28,199 nt of DNA, from NCBI GenBank assembly GCA_938004075.1, contig CALKWP010000075.1, positions 1 to 28,199 of the forward strand, in the 5' to 3' direction. Below are positions 1 to 8,563 of the stretch, piece by piece (the first letter of the stretch is position 1; each line of letters begins with the position of its first letter). The notes beneath the pieces are model-generated. The model was not told the DNA's origin and did not search any database. It was given only the letters and a program-made list of their open reading frames with translations. The translations under genes were made by a program, and so were the position numbers. This DNA is from an uncultured Methanomassiliicoccales archaeon (GTDB taxonomy: Archaea; Thermoplasmatota; Thermoplasmata; SG8-5).

Positions 1-35
1 AATTGATAAAAATATAAAAAGAACCAACGGTTTCT

Positions 36-1106
36 TCAGAGCCGCGGCCTCTCCACTTCCAGCCGGTCCGCGGTCGGGTACTCCCATACCATGAATTTCC
101 TGCCGGGGACGCCCGCGGGCAACTCCTCCAGCACCCAGGCCGCAATCTCGATACGATTTTTCGGCGCATCGAACCGCACCAGTTCCCCGGGTATGCCGTA
201 CCGCCTCTTCAGGTGAGCGACCAGCATCTCCGGTTCCGGTGTTTCGATGACGCCTTTGAGGAAGGTCGCCTCGTCGGTGATTATCTCCAGCCCGGTTGCC
301 GTATTTCCGGCCCGCCTCATCAGGCGGTTCCGCAGCTGGGTCCCGTCCTTGAAGCTGGAGGAGCAGTAATGCACAATCATGTCTTTCTGCAGAGCTTCGG
401 CAACCCTGGCTGCCGCCCCCATGCTGCCCGCGACCGCGCTGGAGACATCGTCCTTCACTTTGAATCCATGCGCTCTGAGCTGGAGCCAGTTGCTCTCAGA
501 GAACTCCAACTCGTTCAGATTGATGAACTCGGCGCCTTCGCCATTCATCTGCCTGGCCAGGGCTATCATCTCATTCTCCATTCCCGGCATGGCAGGTATC
601 TCCAATCCGGCCCTCATTCCGGAATCCAGCGCGGTTTTGATGGCCTTTCCGAAATCGGGAAGAGGGGATGCCCAGGTATCGGGATGCGGGTGGAAGCGGA
701 TCTCGTCAAGGCCCGCGTTAGCCAGCTTTCCAATCTTGGCGGGATCGGGCGTTGCTGTGTAGAGGTGGATGTTATGCTTCAGGCCGAACTCGGATTTCAG
801 CAATTCGATGTAGTGGATTGTCCTGCCCAAGGCAAGCAATGGGTCGCCGCCGGTTATCCCCGTCCCCCTGGCGCCGATTGCCCTGGCTTCGAAAATCACA
901 TCATCATCGGACTTGACCGGCAGCTCATCGGCGTAGGTGACGTCCCTGCCTTTCTTCGCGCTCGACAGCGGGCAATAATAGCATGAATGCGAGCATTTCC
1001 CGGTCACGAGAAGAACCATCTTGGCGCCCTGCTGGCACATGACGCAGCTGATGGGCATGGCTCCCCTGACGAACGAGCCGTTGGGCAATTCCCTTTCGAT
1101 GACCAT
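36..1106 (-). CDS. Radical SAM protein, PFL-activase-related archaeal family
   Basis: 356 residues. A CxxxCxxC iron-sulfur cluster motif (Cys38, Cys42, Cys45; CSHSCYYC) is followed by a TGGDP segment that fits the SAM-binding GGE-like motif. An extra CxxC pair (CVMC, residues 21-24) precedes the cluster and may bind a metal. The rest reads as a partial TIM barrel, with a small C-terminal domain from about residue 270. It resembles the archaeal group described as related to pyruvate formate-lyase activating enzyme (COG2108-like); the substrate is unknown. The frame stays open upstream to 1364, but that part overlaps the divergent EndA gene. I chose the ATG at 1106 because a TATA-like element lies about 25 bp upstream. 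The fold is secure; the exact role is not. Confidence 0.85.
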   Translation of the reverse strand: MVIERELPNGSFVRGAMPISCVMCQQGAKMVLLVTGKCSHSCYYCPLSSAKKGRDVTYADELPVKSDDDVIFEARAIGARGTGITGGDPLLALGRTIHYIELLKSEFGLKHNIHLYTATPDPAKIGKLANAGLDEIRFHPHPDTWASPLPDFGKAIKTALDSGMRAGLEIPAMPGMENEMIALARQMNGEGAEFINLNELEFSESNWLQLRAHGFKVKDDVSSAVAGSMGAAARVAEALQKDMIVHYCSSSFKDGTQLRNRLMRRAGNTATGLEIITDEATFLKGVIETPEPEMLVAHLKRRYGIPGELVRFDAPKNRIEIAAWVLEELPAGVPGRKFMVWEYPTADRLEVERPRL

Positions 1107-1125
1107 GGGCAAGGTATCGCGCTCC

Positions 1126-1135
1126 AATTTAATAC
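1126..1135 (-). promoter_or_regulatory. TATA-like element for radical SAM gene
   Basis: Read on the minus strand this is GTATTAAATT, centred about 25 bp upstream of the ATG at 1106. It implies a leaderless or nearly leaderless transcript and supports the short start. It is interleaved with the divergent endA promoter. Confidence 0.45.
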
Positions 1136-1144
1136 ATTTGCCAC

Positions 1145-1153
1145 TTTTAAATA
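1145..1153 (+). promoter_or_regulatory. TATA box of endA
   Basis: TTTTAAATA, centred 27 bp upstream of the ATG at 1176, the usual TATA-to-start-site distance in archaea. The transcript is predicted to be leaderless. This spacing decides the start among several nearby ATGs in the CATGCATGC run. Confidence 0.65.
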
Positions 1154-1175
1154 CAAGAAGAATTATCATGCATGC

Positions 1176-2234
1176 ATGCCGGGAAAATTGAAGGGCCAGG
1201 ACATCATAGTCGAGGATGAGAGGGAGGCGAGCCAGCTTTACTCCAAGGGGTATTTCGGTAATCCCCAGTCTGGCGGGTCCCTGCAGCTCAACCTGATTGA
1301 AGCAATCTACCTGACCGAGGTCGGCAAGCTCAAAGTCTACAGCGGCAGCCAGCACCAGAACCAAGATAAGCTTTTCAGGCTCGGCAACAAGATGGTCGAG
1401 AACTTCGAGATAAATTACATCGTTTACCGGGACATGCGCCAGCGCGGCTATGTGGTGAAGAAAGGCACGCCCCCGCTTGATTTCCGCGTCCTCCCGAGGG
1501 GCGGCATTCCCAACAAGAATCCATCGAAATACTGGGTGCTGGCAATATCCGAGAGGGGGGAATTCGACATCTCAAAGCTCAACGAGCTGGTGGAGAAGGT
1601 CAAGCACAACAAGAAGGACCTCCTGCTGGCAGTTGTCGATGAGGAGGGCGACATAACATATTACCGCACCAAAATGGTTCAACCGCAAGGCATGGTGACC
1701 AGCGGCGCGAAAGGCGTGGTGGCGGAGGCTCTGCTCCTGCGGGACAGGGTGCTGGTGCTGGACGAGTGCGAGGCCCAGATGCTTCACAACATCGAATTCT
1801 TCGGAAAGCTGGTCGGCTCCGCGCTTCATCTCTCGCTGATGGAAACCGCTTACCTTCTGGACAGGGGCCTCATCAAGGTCCGCAGCGCCAACACGGGCAA
1901 ATTCATAACGTCGACAATACTCAAGAGAGAGGCGAAGAAGGCCCAGCCGGACTTCGACCTGCGTCTCCAGGTCTATTCGAACCTGAAGGAGAAGGGCATC
2001 CTTGTGAAGACCGGCTTCAAGTACGGCTCGCATTTCAGGGCATACACCGGCGACCCGGAAACGAACCATGCAAAATATCTGGTCCACTCCATCCCGGGCG
2101 ACTATGTCGGCATGTGGGCGGAGATAAGCCGCGCGGTCAGGCTGGCCCACGGCGTGAAGAAGGAGATTTTGCTGGCCCGGCCCAGCAGCCCCAAGGATGT
2201 CGAGTACCTCCGATTGAGGCGCGTACGCCCCTGA
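1176..2234 (+). CDS. endA: tRNA-splicing endonuclease EndA, two-repeat (alpha2) type
   Basis: 352 residues, about twice the length of the alpha4-type enzyme. It cleaves bulge-helix-bulge motifs to release introns from pre-tRNA. Two homologous halves are visible. The C-terminal half (about 180-352) keeps the catalytic set: Tyr290 in FRAY, His298 in NHAKYLV, and Lys328/329 in the final helix. The N-terminal half (about 1-170) has the matching region LDFRVLPRGG but lacks the Tyr and His, as expected for the structural half of alpha2 enzymes such as that of Archaeoglobus. The start follows a TATA box 27 bp upstream. The gene is divergent from the radical SAM gene. Confidence 0.93.
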   Translation: MPGKLKGQDIIVEDEREASQLYSKGYFGNPQSGGSLQLNLIEAIYLTEVGKLKVYSGSQHQNQDKLFRLGNKMVENFEINYIVYRDMRQRGYVVKKGTPPLDFRVLPRGGIPNKNPSKYWVLAISERGEFDISKLNELVEKVKHNKKDLLLAVVDEEGDITYYRTKMVQPQGMVTSGAKGVVAEALLLRDRVLVLDECEAQMLHNIEFFGKLVGSALHLSLMETAYLLDRGLIKVRSANTGKFITSTILKREAKKAQPDFDLRLQVYSNLKEKGILVKTGFKYGSHFRAYTGDPETNHAKYLVHSIPGDYVGMWAEISRAVRLAHGVKKEILLARPSSPKDVEYLRLRRVRP

Positions 2235-2250
2235 GGCAAAACCCAGAATG

Positions 2251-2260
2251 TTTTAATATC
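2251..2260 (+). promoter_or_regulatory. TATA box of AGT-EndoV gene
   Basis: TTTTAATATC, centred about 26.5 bp upstream of the ATG at 2282. It supports that start and a leaderless mRNA carrying both the AGT-EndoV gene and the following reductase. Confidence 0.65.
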
Positions 2261-2281
2261 CCCAACGAAGATTATGGCTTG

Positions 2282-3232
2282 ATGATAGATCTCTACCTTG
2301 AGTGCGCCAATCTCGTTAATCAGGTCCCGGCAGGCATGGTGACAACATACGGGGCAGTGGCGAAGGCTCTGGGCGACCCCATCGCCAAGCGCGCGGTCGG
2401 CGTCATGCTGAACACGTACAGTGACCCCATTCGCATGCCCTGCCACCGTGTCGTGTATTCCGGGGGCGGCCTGGGCGGGTTCGCGTACGGCCTTCCGAAG
2501 AAAATGGAGATGCTGGTTGGCGAGGGCGTATATGAGAAAGAAGGAAAGATTGCCGATTTTGAGAACATATTTTTCGACAATTTCAAAACCGATTACCCCC
2601 TGAAGAAAGCCAGGGAGGAGCAGAAGAAGCTCGCCCGCAAAGTGGAACTCGAGGACCCGAAGAATATGCCCGACCTCATTCTGGGCCTTGATGCATCCTA
2701 CATCGGCACAAAAGCTTACGGCGCGGGAGTATTATTCAGTATTTCATATAAAAAAGTCGTAAAAACGATTCGGTCCGAGGTTCGCATAAACTGGCCATAC
2801 GTTCCGACTTATCTCGGTTTCAGGGAGATTCCGGTCTTCAGGCCGATAATCGAGGCACTCGGGGAAGATGCGATTCTAATGCTGAATGGCAACGGCATAC
2901 TCCACCCGTTCGGCTTCGGAATCGCGAGCCATATCGGCATCGAATTTGGAATGCCATCACTTGGGGCGGCCAAGACACTGCTCTGCGGCCAGGTCGATGA
3001 AAGCAGCTGCAAGGACTTCAGGGCAGCCACGCCAGTGAAGTTGGAGGGTAAGCAGATTGGCGCCGAGCTGAGAACATCTCCGAGGGCAAAGCCAATCTAC
3101 GTTTCTCCGGGTCACATGATGTCCATGCCCAGCTCAGTCAAGGTAACGGTAAGCGTATCCAGGCTGAAAATCCCCGAGCCAATAAGACTGGCTCACCTGG
3201 AGGCCACCGCGATGCGGAGGTCCGCGCTTTGA
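2282..3232 (+). CDS. Fused O6-alkylguanine-DNA alkyltransferase / endonuclease V
   Basis: 316 residues. Residues 1 to about 90 form the DNA-binding domain of a methylguanine methyltransferase, with acceptor Cys54 in PCHRV, the GGLGGFAYG turn and the K...LL.EG-like end. Residues about 105-316 form an endonuclease V domain: GLDASY (Asp137), a YVP..LGFRE segment (Glu182), and GNGILHPFGFGIASHIG. A fusion of this kind is described from Ferroplasma acidarmanus and acts on alkylated guanine and deaminated bases. In most EndoV proteins the third metal ligand lies in a DG.G..HPR motif. Here the Asp is Asn202 and HPRR reads HPFG, so nuclease activity is uncertain while the alkyltransferase looks intact. 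The stop overlaps the next start, so the two genes are probably co-transcribed. Confidence 0.9.
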   Translation: MIDLYLECANLVNQVPAGMVTTYGAVAKALGDPIAKRAVGVMLNTYSDPIRMPCHRVVYSGGGLGGFAYGLPKKMEMLVGEGVYEKEGKIADFENIFFDNFKTDYPLKKAREEQKKLARKVELEDPKNMPDLILGLDASYIGTKAYGAGVLFSISYKKVVKTIRSEVRINWPYVPTYLGFREIPVFRPIIEALGEDAILMLNGNGILHPFGFGIASHIGIEFGMPSLGAAKTLLCGQVDESSCKDFRAATPVKLEGKQIGAELRTSPRAKPIYVSPGHMMSMPSSVKVTVSVSRLKIPEPIRLAHLEATAMRRSAL

Positions 3233-4116
3233 GAGTTGTGGTTCTCGGCGCGGGAGCCGTCGGCAGCCTGTTCGGCGGTTACCTGGCAAGGGAGCATGAC
3301 GTCACACTGGTCTGCAGGAAGGAACATGCGGATGCGATAAACCGGAACGGCCTGAGAATTGATGGCTTGAGCGATCTCCACATCAAACCGAAAGCGGCAA
3401 CTTCGATTGATGGGCTGGAATCCCCGGAGCTGCTGATTCTCACAGTGAAGGCCTATGATACTGAAAAGGCCGTCCAGGGCATCAAAAAAATCATGTCTTC
3501 CGACACAATGCTGGTGAGCCTGCAGAACGGTCTTGGCAATATGGAAATCCTGAAAGATGCATTCCCGGATGCGAAACTTGTTTCAGGGATTACCAGCCAG
3601 GGCGCGATACTCCGTTCTCCGGGAATGGTCGAGCACACAGGCAAGAGCTACACCATGGTCGGCGGGTACAAGGCAGCCGAATTAGCCGCGATTCTCACAG
3701 GGGCCGGCCTGGAAGCCACAGTATCCGATGGCATCCAGGCGGAGATATGGTACAAGGCCATTGTCAATTCGGTGATAAACACGCTGGGGACCCTGCTGAA
3801 CGCAAAGAATGGTGTGGTCATCGAGAGGCCGGAGCTTTCCGATCTGGCCAATGCGATCGTTTCCGAGGGCGTTGCCGTTGCCAGGGCTTGCGGAGTTTCT
3901 ATTGACGATGAAATCGCCAGGAAAAAGGTCATGCTGGTGGCCGCCGAGACCGCGAACAACATATGCAGCATGCGCCTGGACATCGAACGCGGACGCAGGA
4001 CCGAGATAATGCAGATGAACGGCGCGATTGCCAGGTACGGTCGGGAGCATGGCATTCGCACGCCGGTGAACTCGTTGCTGGCCGCCCTTATACTCTACCT
4101 TGAGCGAAAAGCCTAG
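3229..4116 (+). CDS. panE: 2-dehydropantoate 2-reductase (ketopantoate reductase)
   Basis: 295 residues. It reduces ketopantoate to pantoate with NAD(P)H in coenzyme A biosynthesis. The N-terminal Rossmann fold begins at once, with VVLGAGAVGSLFGGYLA (GxGxxG). The catalytic lysine segment WYKAIVNSVINTLGTLLN lies at about 174-191, and the helical C-terminal domain ends near the stop. Length matches the family. The start is TTG and overlaps the TGA of the upstream repair gene (TTGA). No alternative start is closer to the nucleotide-binding strand. The link to a DNA repair gene is probably simple operon packing. Confidence 0.9.
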   Translation: MRVVVLGAGAVGSLFGGYLAREHDVTLVCRKEHADAINRNGLRIDGLSDLHIKPKAATSIDGLESPELLILTVKAYDTEKAVQGIKKIMSSDTMLVSLQNGLGNMEILKDAFPDAKLVSGITSQGAILRSPGMVEHTGKSYTMVGGYKAAELAAILTGAGLEATVSDGIQAEIWYKAIVNSVINTLGTLLNAKNGVVIERPELSDLANAIVSEGVAVARACGVSIDDEIARKKVMLVAAETANNICSMRLDIERGRRTEIMQMNGAIARYGREHGIRTPVNSLLAALILYLERKA

Positions 4117-4121
4117 GCAAA

Positions 4122-4129
4122 ACTTATTA
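4122..4129 (+). promoter_or_regulatory. TATA-like element for membrane protein gene
   Basis: ACTTATTA, centred about 28 bp upstream of the ATG at 4154. It argues for that start over the upstream in-frame ATG at 4100, which lies inside panE. Confidence 0.5.
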
Positions 4130-4153
4130 CCCTCGCGCAGCATTGTCAATTCA

Positions 4154-4696
4154 ATGGAACTTCATACAATATATCAGATTCTCGCGGTGATGCTTCTCAT
4201 CATCGGATCAGTGATCGCTCTTTTCGGCAGAGCGGTCTGGAAGGGCCTCTTCGCATCCTTCGGTGGAATGATTGGATGGATGATCGGCTTCGGCATCGGC
4301 GTGTGGATATTCGGATTTGACACCTGGACCGGCATAATCATTTCGGTTATAATCGCATTCATCAGCAGCTTCATCATGGGCGCCCTGTTCGGCATGATAG
4401 TAGAGATTGCGCTCGCTGTTCTCGTGGGGATACTGGCCGGCGGACTCGTCTTCCTGCTCACCGGCAATCTGCTGGTTGCTGTGATTGTTTTCGGGATAGT
4501 CGGCATACTTGCATACGTACTCATGGACAAGGTCGTGATTCTTGTCACCGCCCTCATCGGCTCTGTTCTTGCCGCGGCTGCGGTGTATTACCTCATGGAC
4601 TGGGAATATGCCATAGTCGCGTTCATAGCCATTTTCGCCCTGGGGCTGCTCATCCAATTCGTTTTCCTGGCGGATAACGACAACATTTTCGAGTAG
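4154..4696 (+). CDS. Multi-pass integral membrane protein, glycine-rich helices
   Basis: 180 residues made almost entirely of hydrophobic helices, about six to seven membrane passes. They carry dense small-residue patterns (for example GGMIGWMIGFGIG and GILAGGLVFLLTG) that favour tight helix packing. The layout resembles DUF4203/TMEM198-like membrane proteins, but I cannot assign a family firmly. A short acidic tail (DNDNIFE) ends the protein. The frame is open to 4100; I use 4154 because of the TATA-like element. Function is unknown; a channel or a scaffold is possible. Confidence 0.75.
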   Translation: MELHTIYQILAVMLLIIGSVIALFGRAVWKGLFASFGGMIGWMIGFGIGVWIFGFDTWTGIIISVIIAFISSFIMGALFGMIVEIALAVLVGILAGGLVFLLTGNLLVAVIVFGIVGILAYVLMDKVVILVTALIGSVLAAAAVYYLMDWEYAIVAFIAIFALGLLIQFVFLADNDNIFE

Positions 4697-4707
4697 AAAC
4701 TTGGACA

Positions 4708-5400
4708 TCACCGATATTTCTCAAGCTTCCTGGATATGTCCTGAACGGTCATCTCCGTTCTGAGCAGGATTATCCGCTCCAGATCAGCCAATCTCACTGC
4801 CAGCTTGTCAACGTTCTCAGGTTGCACATAGACGACTGCTGCTGGCTTCATTGGATGCGCCCTGATGGCAATCATGGGAGAGCGCCCGAAATGGACGCCG
4901 GAGAAAAGCAGCGCCCGCTCGGTGCTCCAGCCGTAGACCTTCATGTAATCGTTGGATGAGTAGGTTGTGACCGCTTTTATGCTGTCAACGACGGTGTATC
5001 CGAATATCTGGCGCTCAAGGTCATGGTCCTCATCGTTCAGTACCTCTGACTCTGTGAGCTTGACGAGCCAGGATGCCGTTTGCGCAACCGGGAACTCCCC
5101 CATGCTGATTATGGCGCCCGAGTCCTCCTCGGCCTCAAACCGCTTCAGGTTCCCGCCGCCCCTGGCTACCTCTATCTCTAGGATGGTCTCCACAACCCTG
5201 CGGATGGTTCCGATTCCGGGGGACTTGCGCCGGCCAGCTTCGTAATCGCTGATGACGGATGGCGAGACTTCCAGGGCGTCCGCCAGTTCCTTCTGAGAAA
5301 CCGAGAATAGCTTCCGCCACTTGCGGATTGTCAGGCCGGGGTCGTTTGACAGGCAGATCTCGCCTGCGATCTTCTCCTTGAGGGATTCGCGAACGGGCAT
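4708..5400 (-). CDS. XRE-type HTH transcriptional regulator with archaeal C-terminal domain
   Basis: 230 residues. A Cro/CI-type helix-turn-helix lies at about residues 24-60 (TIRKWRKLFSVSQKELADAL, then SPSVISDYEAGRRKSPG), with the recognition helix at VSPSVISDYE. The rest (about 70-230) has the look of the euryarchaeal predicted regulators of COG1709, with the conserved-looking stretch STERALLFSGVHFGRSPMIAIR followed by a ligand- or partner-binding segment. No effector is known to me. The ATG at 5400 has a TATA box 26 bp upstream, so the mRNA is probably leaderless. The gene is followed by a second minus-strand regulator upstream, but each has its own promoter. Confidence 0.83.
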   Translation of the reverse strand: MPVRESLKEKIAGEICLSNDPGLTIRKWRKLFSVSQKELADALEVSPSVISDYEAGRRKSPGIGTIRRVVETILEIEVARGGGNLKRFEAEEDSGAIISMGEFPVAQTASWLVKLTESEVLNDEDHDLERQIFGYTVVDSIKAVTTYSSNDYMKVYGWSTERALLFSGVHFGRSPMIAIRAHPMKPAAVVYVQPENVDKLAVRLADLERIILLRTEMTVQDISRKLEKYR

Positions 5401-5420
5401 GAGTCGTTGATTGCGGCGCT

Positions 5421-5430
5421 GGTATATAAT
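5421..5430 (-). promoter_or_regulatory. TATA box of XRE regulator gene
   Basis: On the minus strand ATTATATACC, centred 26 bp upstream of the ATG at 5400. Strong match in sequence and spacing. Confidence 0.65.
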
Positions 5431-5499
5431 ATTGACGAAGTGATTTGCGTCAAGTGCCGTAGAATCGGGCCGGATTGACTGGCATGCGGATGCCCCGAT

Positions 5500-6174
5500 T
5501 CAATATCCCGCTAGAAGATTGTCAATCAACCGTATCTCTGCCTTCCTCAGATGCTCTATCAACGTGGCTTTGCTTATCCCCAGCTGCTCCGCCAGGTCCT
5601 GGCTGCTGACCCTCTTCGGGTAGCCGTAGTATCCGGTCTTCTTGGCCGCCAGAACTATATCCCTCTGCTTCGGGGTGAGGCAGGCCAGAGGGTCATATTC
5701 GGTAAAAGTCGCCTTCTGGAAATGAATCTGCCTGACAGTCCCCATGAGCCTGAATGCCTTCAGGGCCTTCTCTAGTTCCGCGGACTCTCCGATGCAGGAT
5801 ACGACCAATTTGCTTTCACTGGCATGGAAAGGCAGATCATAGATGACATCCGCATCCATGAAACCGATGAGCTTCTGGAAATATTTCTTCATGGGACTGG
5901 CTTCACGCACCTGGACCTTTATCAGGAGCGTGTAAGTCCGAACATCTTCCCTTGCCTTCAGGACGTCCAGCACGACCATCTCTTCCGGCGGGTCGAAGTT
6001 CTCCAGGGTGTATCCGTCTTTCATGACGATGTCGGTTATGACAAGTTTTGACATGTCCTCTAGGCTGTATTTGATCAGGGCGCGCCCCTCGAAACACTCA
6101 ATCTTCCTGAAGAATCTCTTGCCCAGCACTTTGAAGACCATGGTTGGATCCAGTTCGACAATCATCTTTCTCAT
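5500..6174 (-). CDS. HTH_10 (bacterio-opsin activator type) transcriptional regulator
   Basis: 224 residues from the chosen ATG; an in-frame ATG at 6186 would add MEIC. The C-terminal HTH_10 domain is clear: LTPKQRDIVLAAKKTGYYGYPK, then VSSQDLAEQLGISKATLIEHLRKAEIRLI. This domain binds DNA in Bat-like haloarchaeal and thermoplasmatal regulators. The N-terminal 150 residues form an alpha/beta sensor-like region with no recognised ligand motif. The TATA element (6205-6214) lies about 23 bp from 6186 and 35 bp from 6174, so the lower start fits a start site near 6182. The gene is divergent from the ABC exporter operon and may control it; that is inference from position. Confidence 0.85.
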   Translation of the reverse strand: MRKMIVELDPTMVFKVLGKRFFRKIECFEGRALIKYSLEDMSKLVITDIVMKDGYTLENFDPPEEMVVLDVLKAREDVRTYTLLIKVQVREASPMKKYFQKLIGFMDADVIYDLPFHASESKLVVSCIGESAELEKALKAFRLMGTVRQIHFQKATFTEYDPLACLTPKQRDIVLAAKKTGYYGYPKRVSSQDLAEQLGISKATLIEHLRKAEIRLIDNLLAGY

Positions 6175-6204
6175 GCATATCTCCATGCTCGGAAACGCTC
6201 ATGA

Positions 6205-6214
6205 GTATATAAAC
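6205..6214. promoter_or_regulatory. Near-symmetric TATA element between regulator and ABC operon
   Basis: GTATATAAAC in the 90-bp divergent spacer. Minus-strand reading fits the HTH_10 gene. Plus-strand reading would start transcription near 6237, leaving a leader of about 40 nt before the ABC ATPase ATG at 6278. No better plus-strand TATA box is visible, so one element may serve both directions. Confidence 0.45.
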
Positions 6215-6277
6215 TGCCATGCATGTACGACACAACTCTATTCTACTTGCAGGCCCATACCTCATCCGAGGCGAAGA

Positions 6278-7003
6278 ATGGCAGCGATAGCGATTAAGGA
6301 TCTGAGGAAGGACTACAAGGACGTGCAGGCGCTGAAGTGCCTGGACCTGAACGTGGAGAGCGGCCAGGTATTTGGATTCTGCGGCCCGAACGGGGCAGGA
6401 AAGACCACGACCCTGAAAATACTGGTCGGGCTGGTCCATGCATCGGGCGGCACCGTCTCCATCAACGGCATAGATGTCATCAACAACGGCGTGGAAGCCA
6501 GAAAGATGATAGGCTACCTTCCCGAGTCCTACGGGATGCCTGGCTGGGACACCCCCAGGAAATTTCTCACTTACATGGGCATGCTCAGCGGAATGACCAG
6601 GGAACAGGCCAGGAAGGCCATTGAAAACGTGGCTGCAGAGATCAACCTGACCGAGAACCTGGACCGCCGGATAAAAGGCCTCAGCAAGGGCAACAAGCAG
6701 CGCGTCGGAATCGCCCAGGCGCTGATTCACGGCCCGGATATTCTGCTTTTCGACGAGCCCACGACCGGCCTGGACCCGATAGGCCGCAACGAGGTTCTGG
6801 ATGTCATGAAGGACCTTGCCGCCAAGGGTAAAACCGTTCTGTTTTCAACACACATCCTCAGTGATGTGGAGAAGATTTGCGACACCGTGGGAATAATCCA
6901 CAACGGACTGCTCATCGAACAGGGCAGCCCCGAAGAATTGAAAAATAAGCACGGCGCGAAGGACCTTGACGAAGTTTTCATGAAGGTGGCCAAGCATGGA
7001 TGA
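6278..7003 (+). CDS. ABC-2 type exporter, ATP-binding subunit
   Basis: 241 residues with the complete nucleotide-binding domain: Walker A GPNGAGKTT (about 38-46), Q-loop region LPESYG, signature LSKGNKQRVGIAQAL, Walker B ILLFDEPTTGLDP and H-loop STHIL. The type is the CcmA/NatA-like ATPase of ABC-2 exporters. The start ATG at 6278 is preceded by a weak GAGG; the open frame further upstream is an extension into the divergent gene. The stop overlaps the ATG of the first permease, so the three genes form a tight operon. Substrate cannot be told from sequence. Confidence 0.93.
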   Translation: MAAIAIKDLRKDYKDVQALKCLDLNVESGQVFGFCGPNGAGKTTTLKILVGLVHASGGTVSINGIDVINNGVEARKMIGYLPESYGMPGWDTPRKFLTYMGMLSGMTREQARKAIENVAAEINLTENLDRRIKGLSKGNKQRVGIAQALIHGPDILLFDEPTTGLDPIGRNEVLDVMKDLAAKGKTVLFSTHILSDVEKICDTVGIIHNGLLIEQGSPEELKNKHGAKDLDEVFMKVAKHG

Positions 7004-7778
7004 TGTCAATCTCCCTCGGGTGATAGTACACAGGGCGCTTTCTATGCTTGTCTCGCTGCGCGGCATCCTCGCCCTGATGGTGGCGCTGTACATGGCCATG
7101 GCGGGCGCATTCTTCCTGGACATGTTCATGGCAGAGGGTTCGGTCATCGGGGAGCTGGTTCAACTGTTCAACGACAATCCGGAATACAAGTTCCAGTGGA
7201 TGTTCTTCGACGGCGCGCTCAGCAAGCTCGTCACCCTCTTCGTCGCGCCGCTGTTCATCTTCGACGCCGTATCCGGCGACAGGTCCGGTGAAAGACTCGG
7301 GCTCCTGCTATCCAGACCGATAACCCGCACCCAGTACATGTTCGTCAATTTCTTTTCCGCATCCCTGGCCTTCGGCATTGTGTTCTTCGGCATCATGGCC
7401 CCCGCCTTCTTCATGATAAGCCCCTCGATACCGGAGCTCACCTTCGGCTCCTACATGGCTACCGCAGCGCTGATGTACCTCCTGGGCGTCTTCACCATCA
7501 GCTTCATCCTGCTGATCTCGGCGCTGTCCAAGAGCAACCTGGTATCGTTCATCGCCGCCTTCGGCATAATGTCGATATTCATGACGCCGAACGCCAGCAA
7601 ATACACCTCGGACGCCATGATGGCCGTCTCCAAGTTCACGCCGCATTACTATGCGACATACTTCACCACGCACGCGGTGGAACCGGGAATGTACCTCCTC
7701 TGCGCCGCCATCATCATCCTGATGGCATTGCCATTCTTGGCCCTGGCCATCCTGAAGTTCAGAAGTGAAGACCTATGA
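6996..7778 (+). CDS. ABC-2 type exporter permease subunit 1
   Basis: 260 residues with about six membrane helices. The segment FDAVSGDRSGERLGLLLSRP followed by ITRTQYMFVNF is the hallmark of the NosY/ABC-2 permease family, lying between the first and second helices. It starts inside the ATPase gene (overlap of 8 bp) and its stop overlaps the next permease (ATGA). With the ATPase and the second permease it would form a heterodimeric membrane pore for export. Confidence 0.87.
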   Translation: MDDVNLPRVIVHRALSMLVSLRGILALMVALYMAMAGAFFLDMFMAEGSVIGELVQLFNDNPEYKFQWMFFDGALSKLVTLFVAPLFIFDAVSGDRSGERLGLLLSRPITRTQYMFVNFFSASLAFGIVFFGIMAPAFFMISPSIPELTFGSYMATAALMYLLGVFTISFILLISALSKSNLVSFIAAFGIMSIFMTPNASKYTSDAMMAVSKFTPHYYATYFTTHAVEPGMYLLCAAIIILMALPFLALAILKFRSEDL

Positions 7779-8521
7779 ATCTCCAGATACTCCTGCTCGA
7801 CATCAAGCAGATATTGACCTCGAAAAGGTCGCTCTACACTATACTGATAATGGCGGTTTTCGCGCTCATCTTCTCCCTTGTGGTGGAGTTCTCCCCGGAA
7901 GACCTGAAAGCCGCCATGGAGGCAGCGGTCCCGCCCGGCTCCGCGGGCGTGTTTGAATACGTGTGGTTCTCTGACGTGATGCTCTTCCTGCTCCTGGCAG
8001 TGGTCAGCTTCGGCGCGTTCATAATCAGCGACCTTGACGACGATGGAATACTGGACCTCACCCTGGCCAGGCCGGAAAGCAGATGCAGCTTCCTCCTCCG
8101 GAGAACGTTCTCGGTACTGGCGAGCTTCATCCCGGTGTTCATACTGGGCACCCTCATCGCCGGCATAATCGCCGCGGCAATAGTCGGCAACATGGACCTG
8201 CTGGAATTCCTGGCGCACCACTTGACGCTCATGCCCATGCTGCTGTTCGTGATAGCGCTCACCTTCTTCCTCAGCGTACCCCTGAGGAACGTCACCCACA
8301 CCGTCCTGGCCGGGTTCTCGCTGCCGCTTATCCTGTCCCTCACCCACATGTTCATGTCCGCGGGCGACCCGGGCAGCGAGCCGAGCATCCTAAACCCCAT
8401 GGCTTACTCGGTCAGAGTGTTCACCGGGCAGCCGCTGCTCGAGGCCGCAGGGGTGTTGCTGGTACTTACCTGCATCCTCTTCCTGGCCGGCGGGATGTGG
8501 TTCTGCAAAAAAGACATATAA
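7775..8521 (+). CDS. ABC-2 type exporter permease subunit 2
   Basis: 248 residues, about six membrane helices. Family-typical segment: ISDLDDDGILDLTLARPESR before the third helix, equivalent to the SGDRSGERLGLLLSRP segment of its partner. The ATG overlaps the TGA of the first permease, so translation is probably coupled. The protein ends with FCKKDI, a short basic cytoplasmic tail. Last gene of the operon; no clear T-rich terminator follows before the convergent tRNA. Confidence 0.87.
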   Translation: MNLQILLLDIKQILTSKRSLYTILIMAVFALIFSLVVEFSPEDLKAAMEAAVPPGSAGVFEYVWFSDVMLFLLLAVVSFGAFIISDLDDDGILDLTLARPESRCSFLLRRTFSVLASFIPVFILGTLIAGIIAAAIVGNMDLLEFLAHHLTLMPMLLFVIALTFFLSVPLRNVTHTVLAGFSLPLILSLTHMFMSAGDPGSEPSILNPMAYSVRVFTGQPLLEAAGVLLVLTCILFLAGGMWFCKKDI

Positions 8522-8563
8522 GAAATTCATTAATCGATAAAAACTGTATGAAAAATTAAGAAG

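Noticed and set aside
987..1175. Upstream extension of EndA to an ATG at 987
   Set aside because: That part overlaps the divergent radical SAM gene, shows no EndA-like sequence, and the TATA box places the start at 1176.
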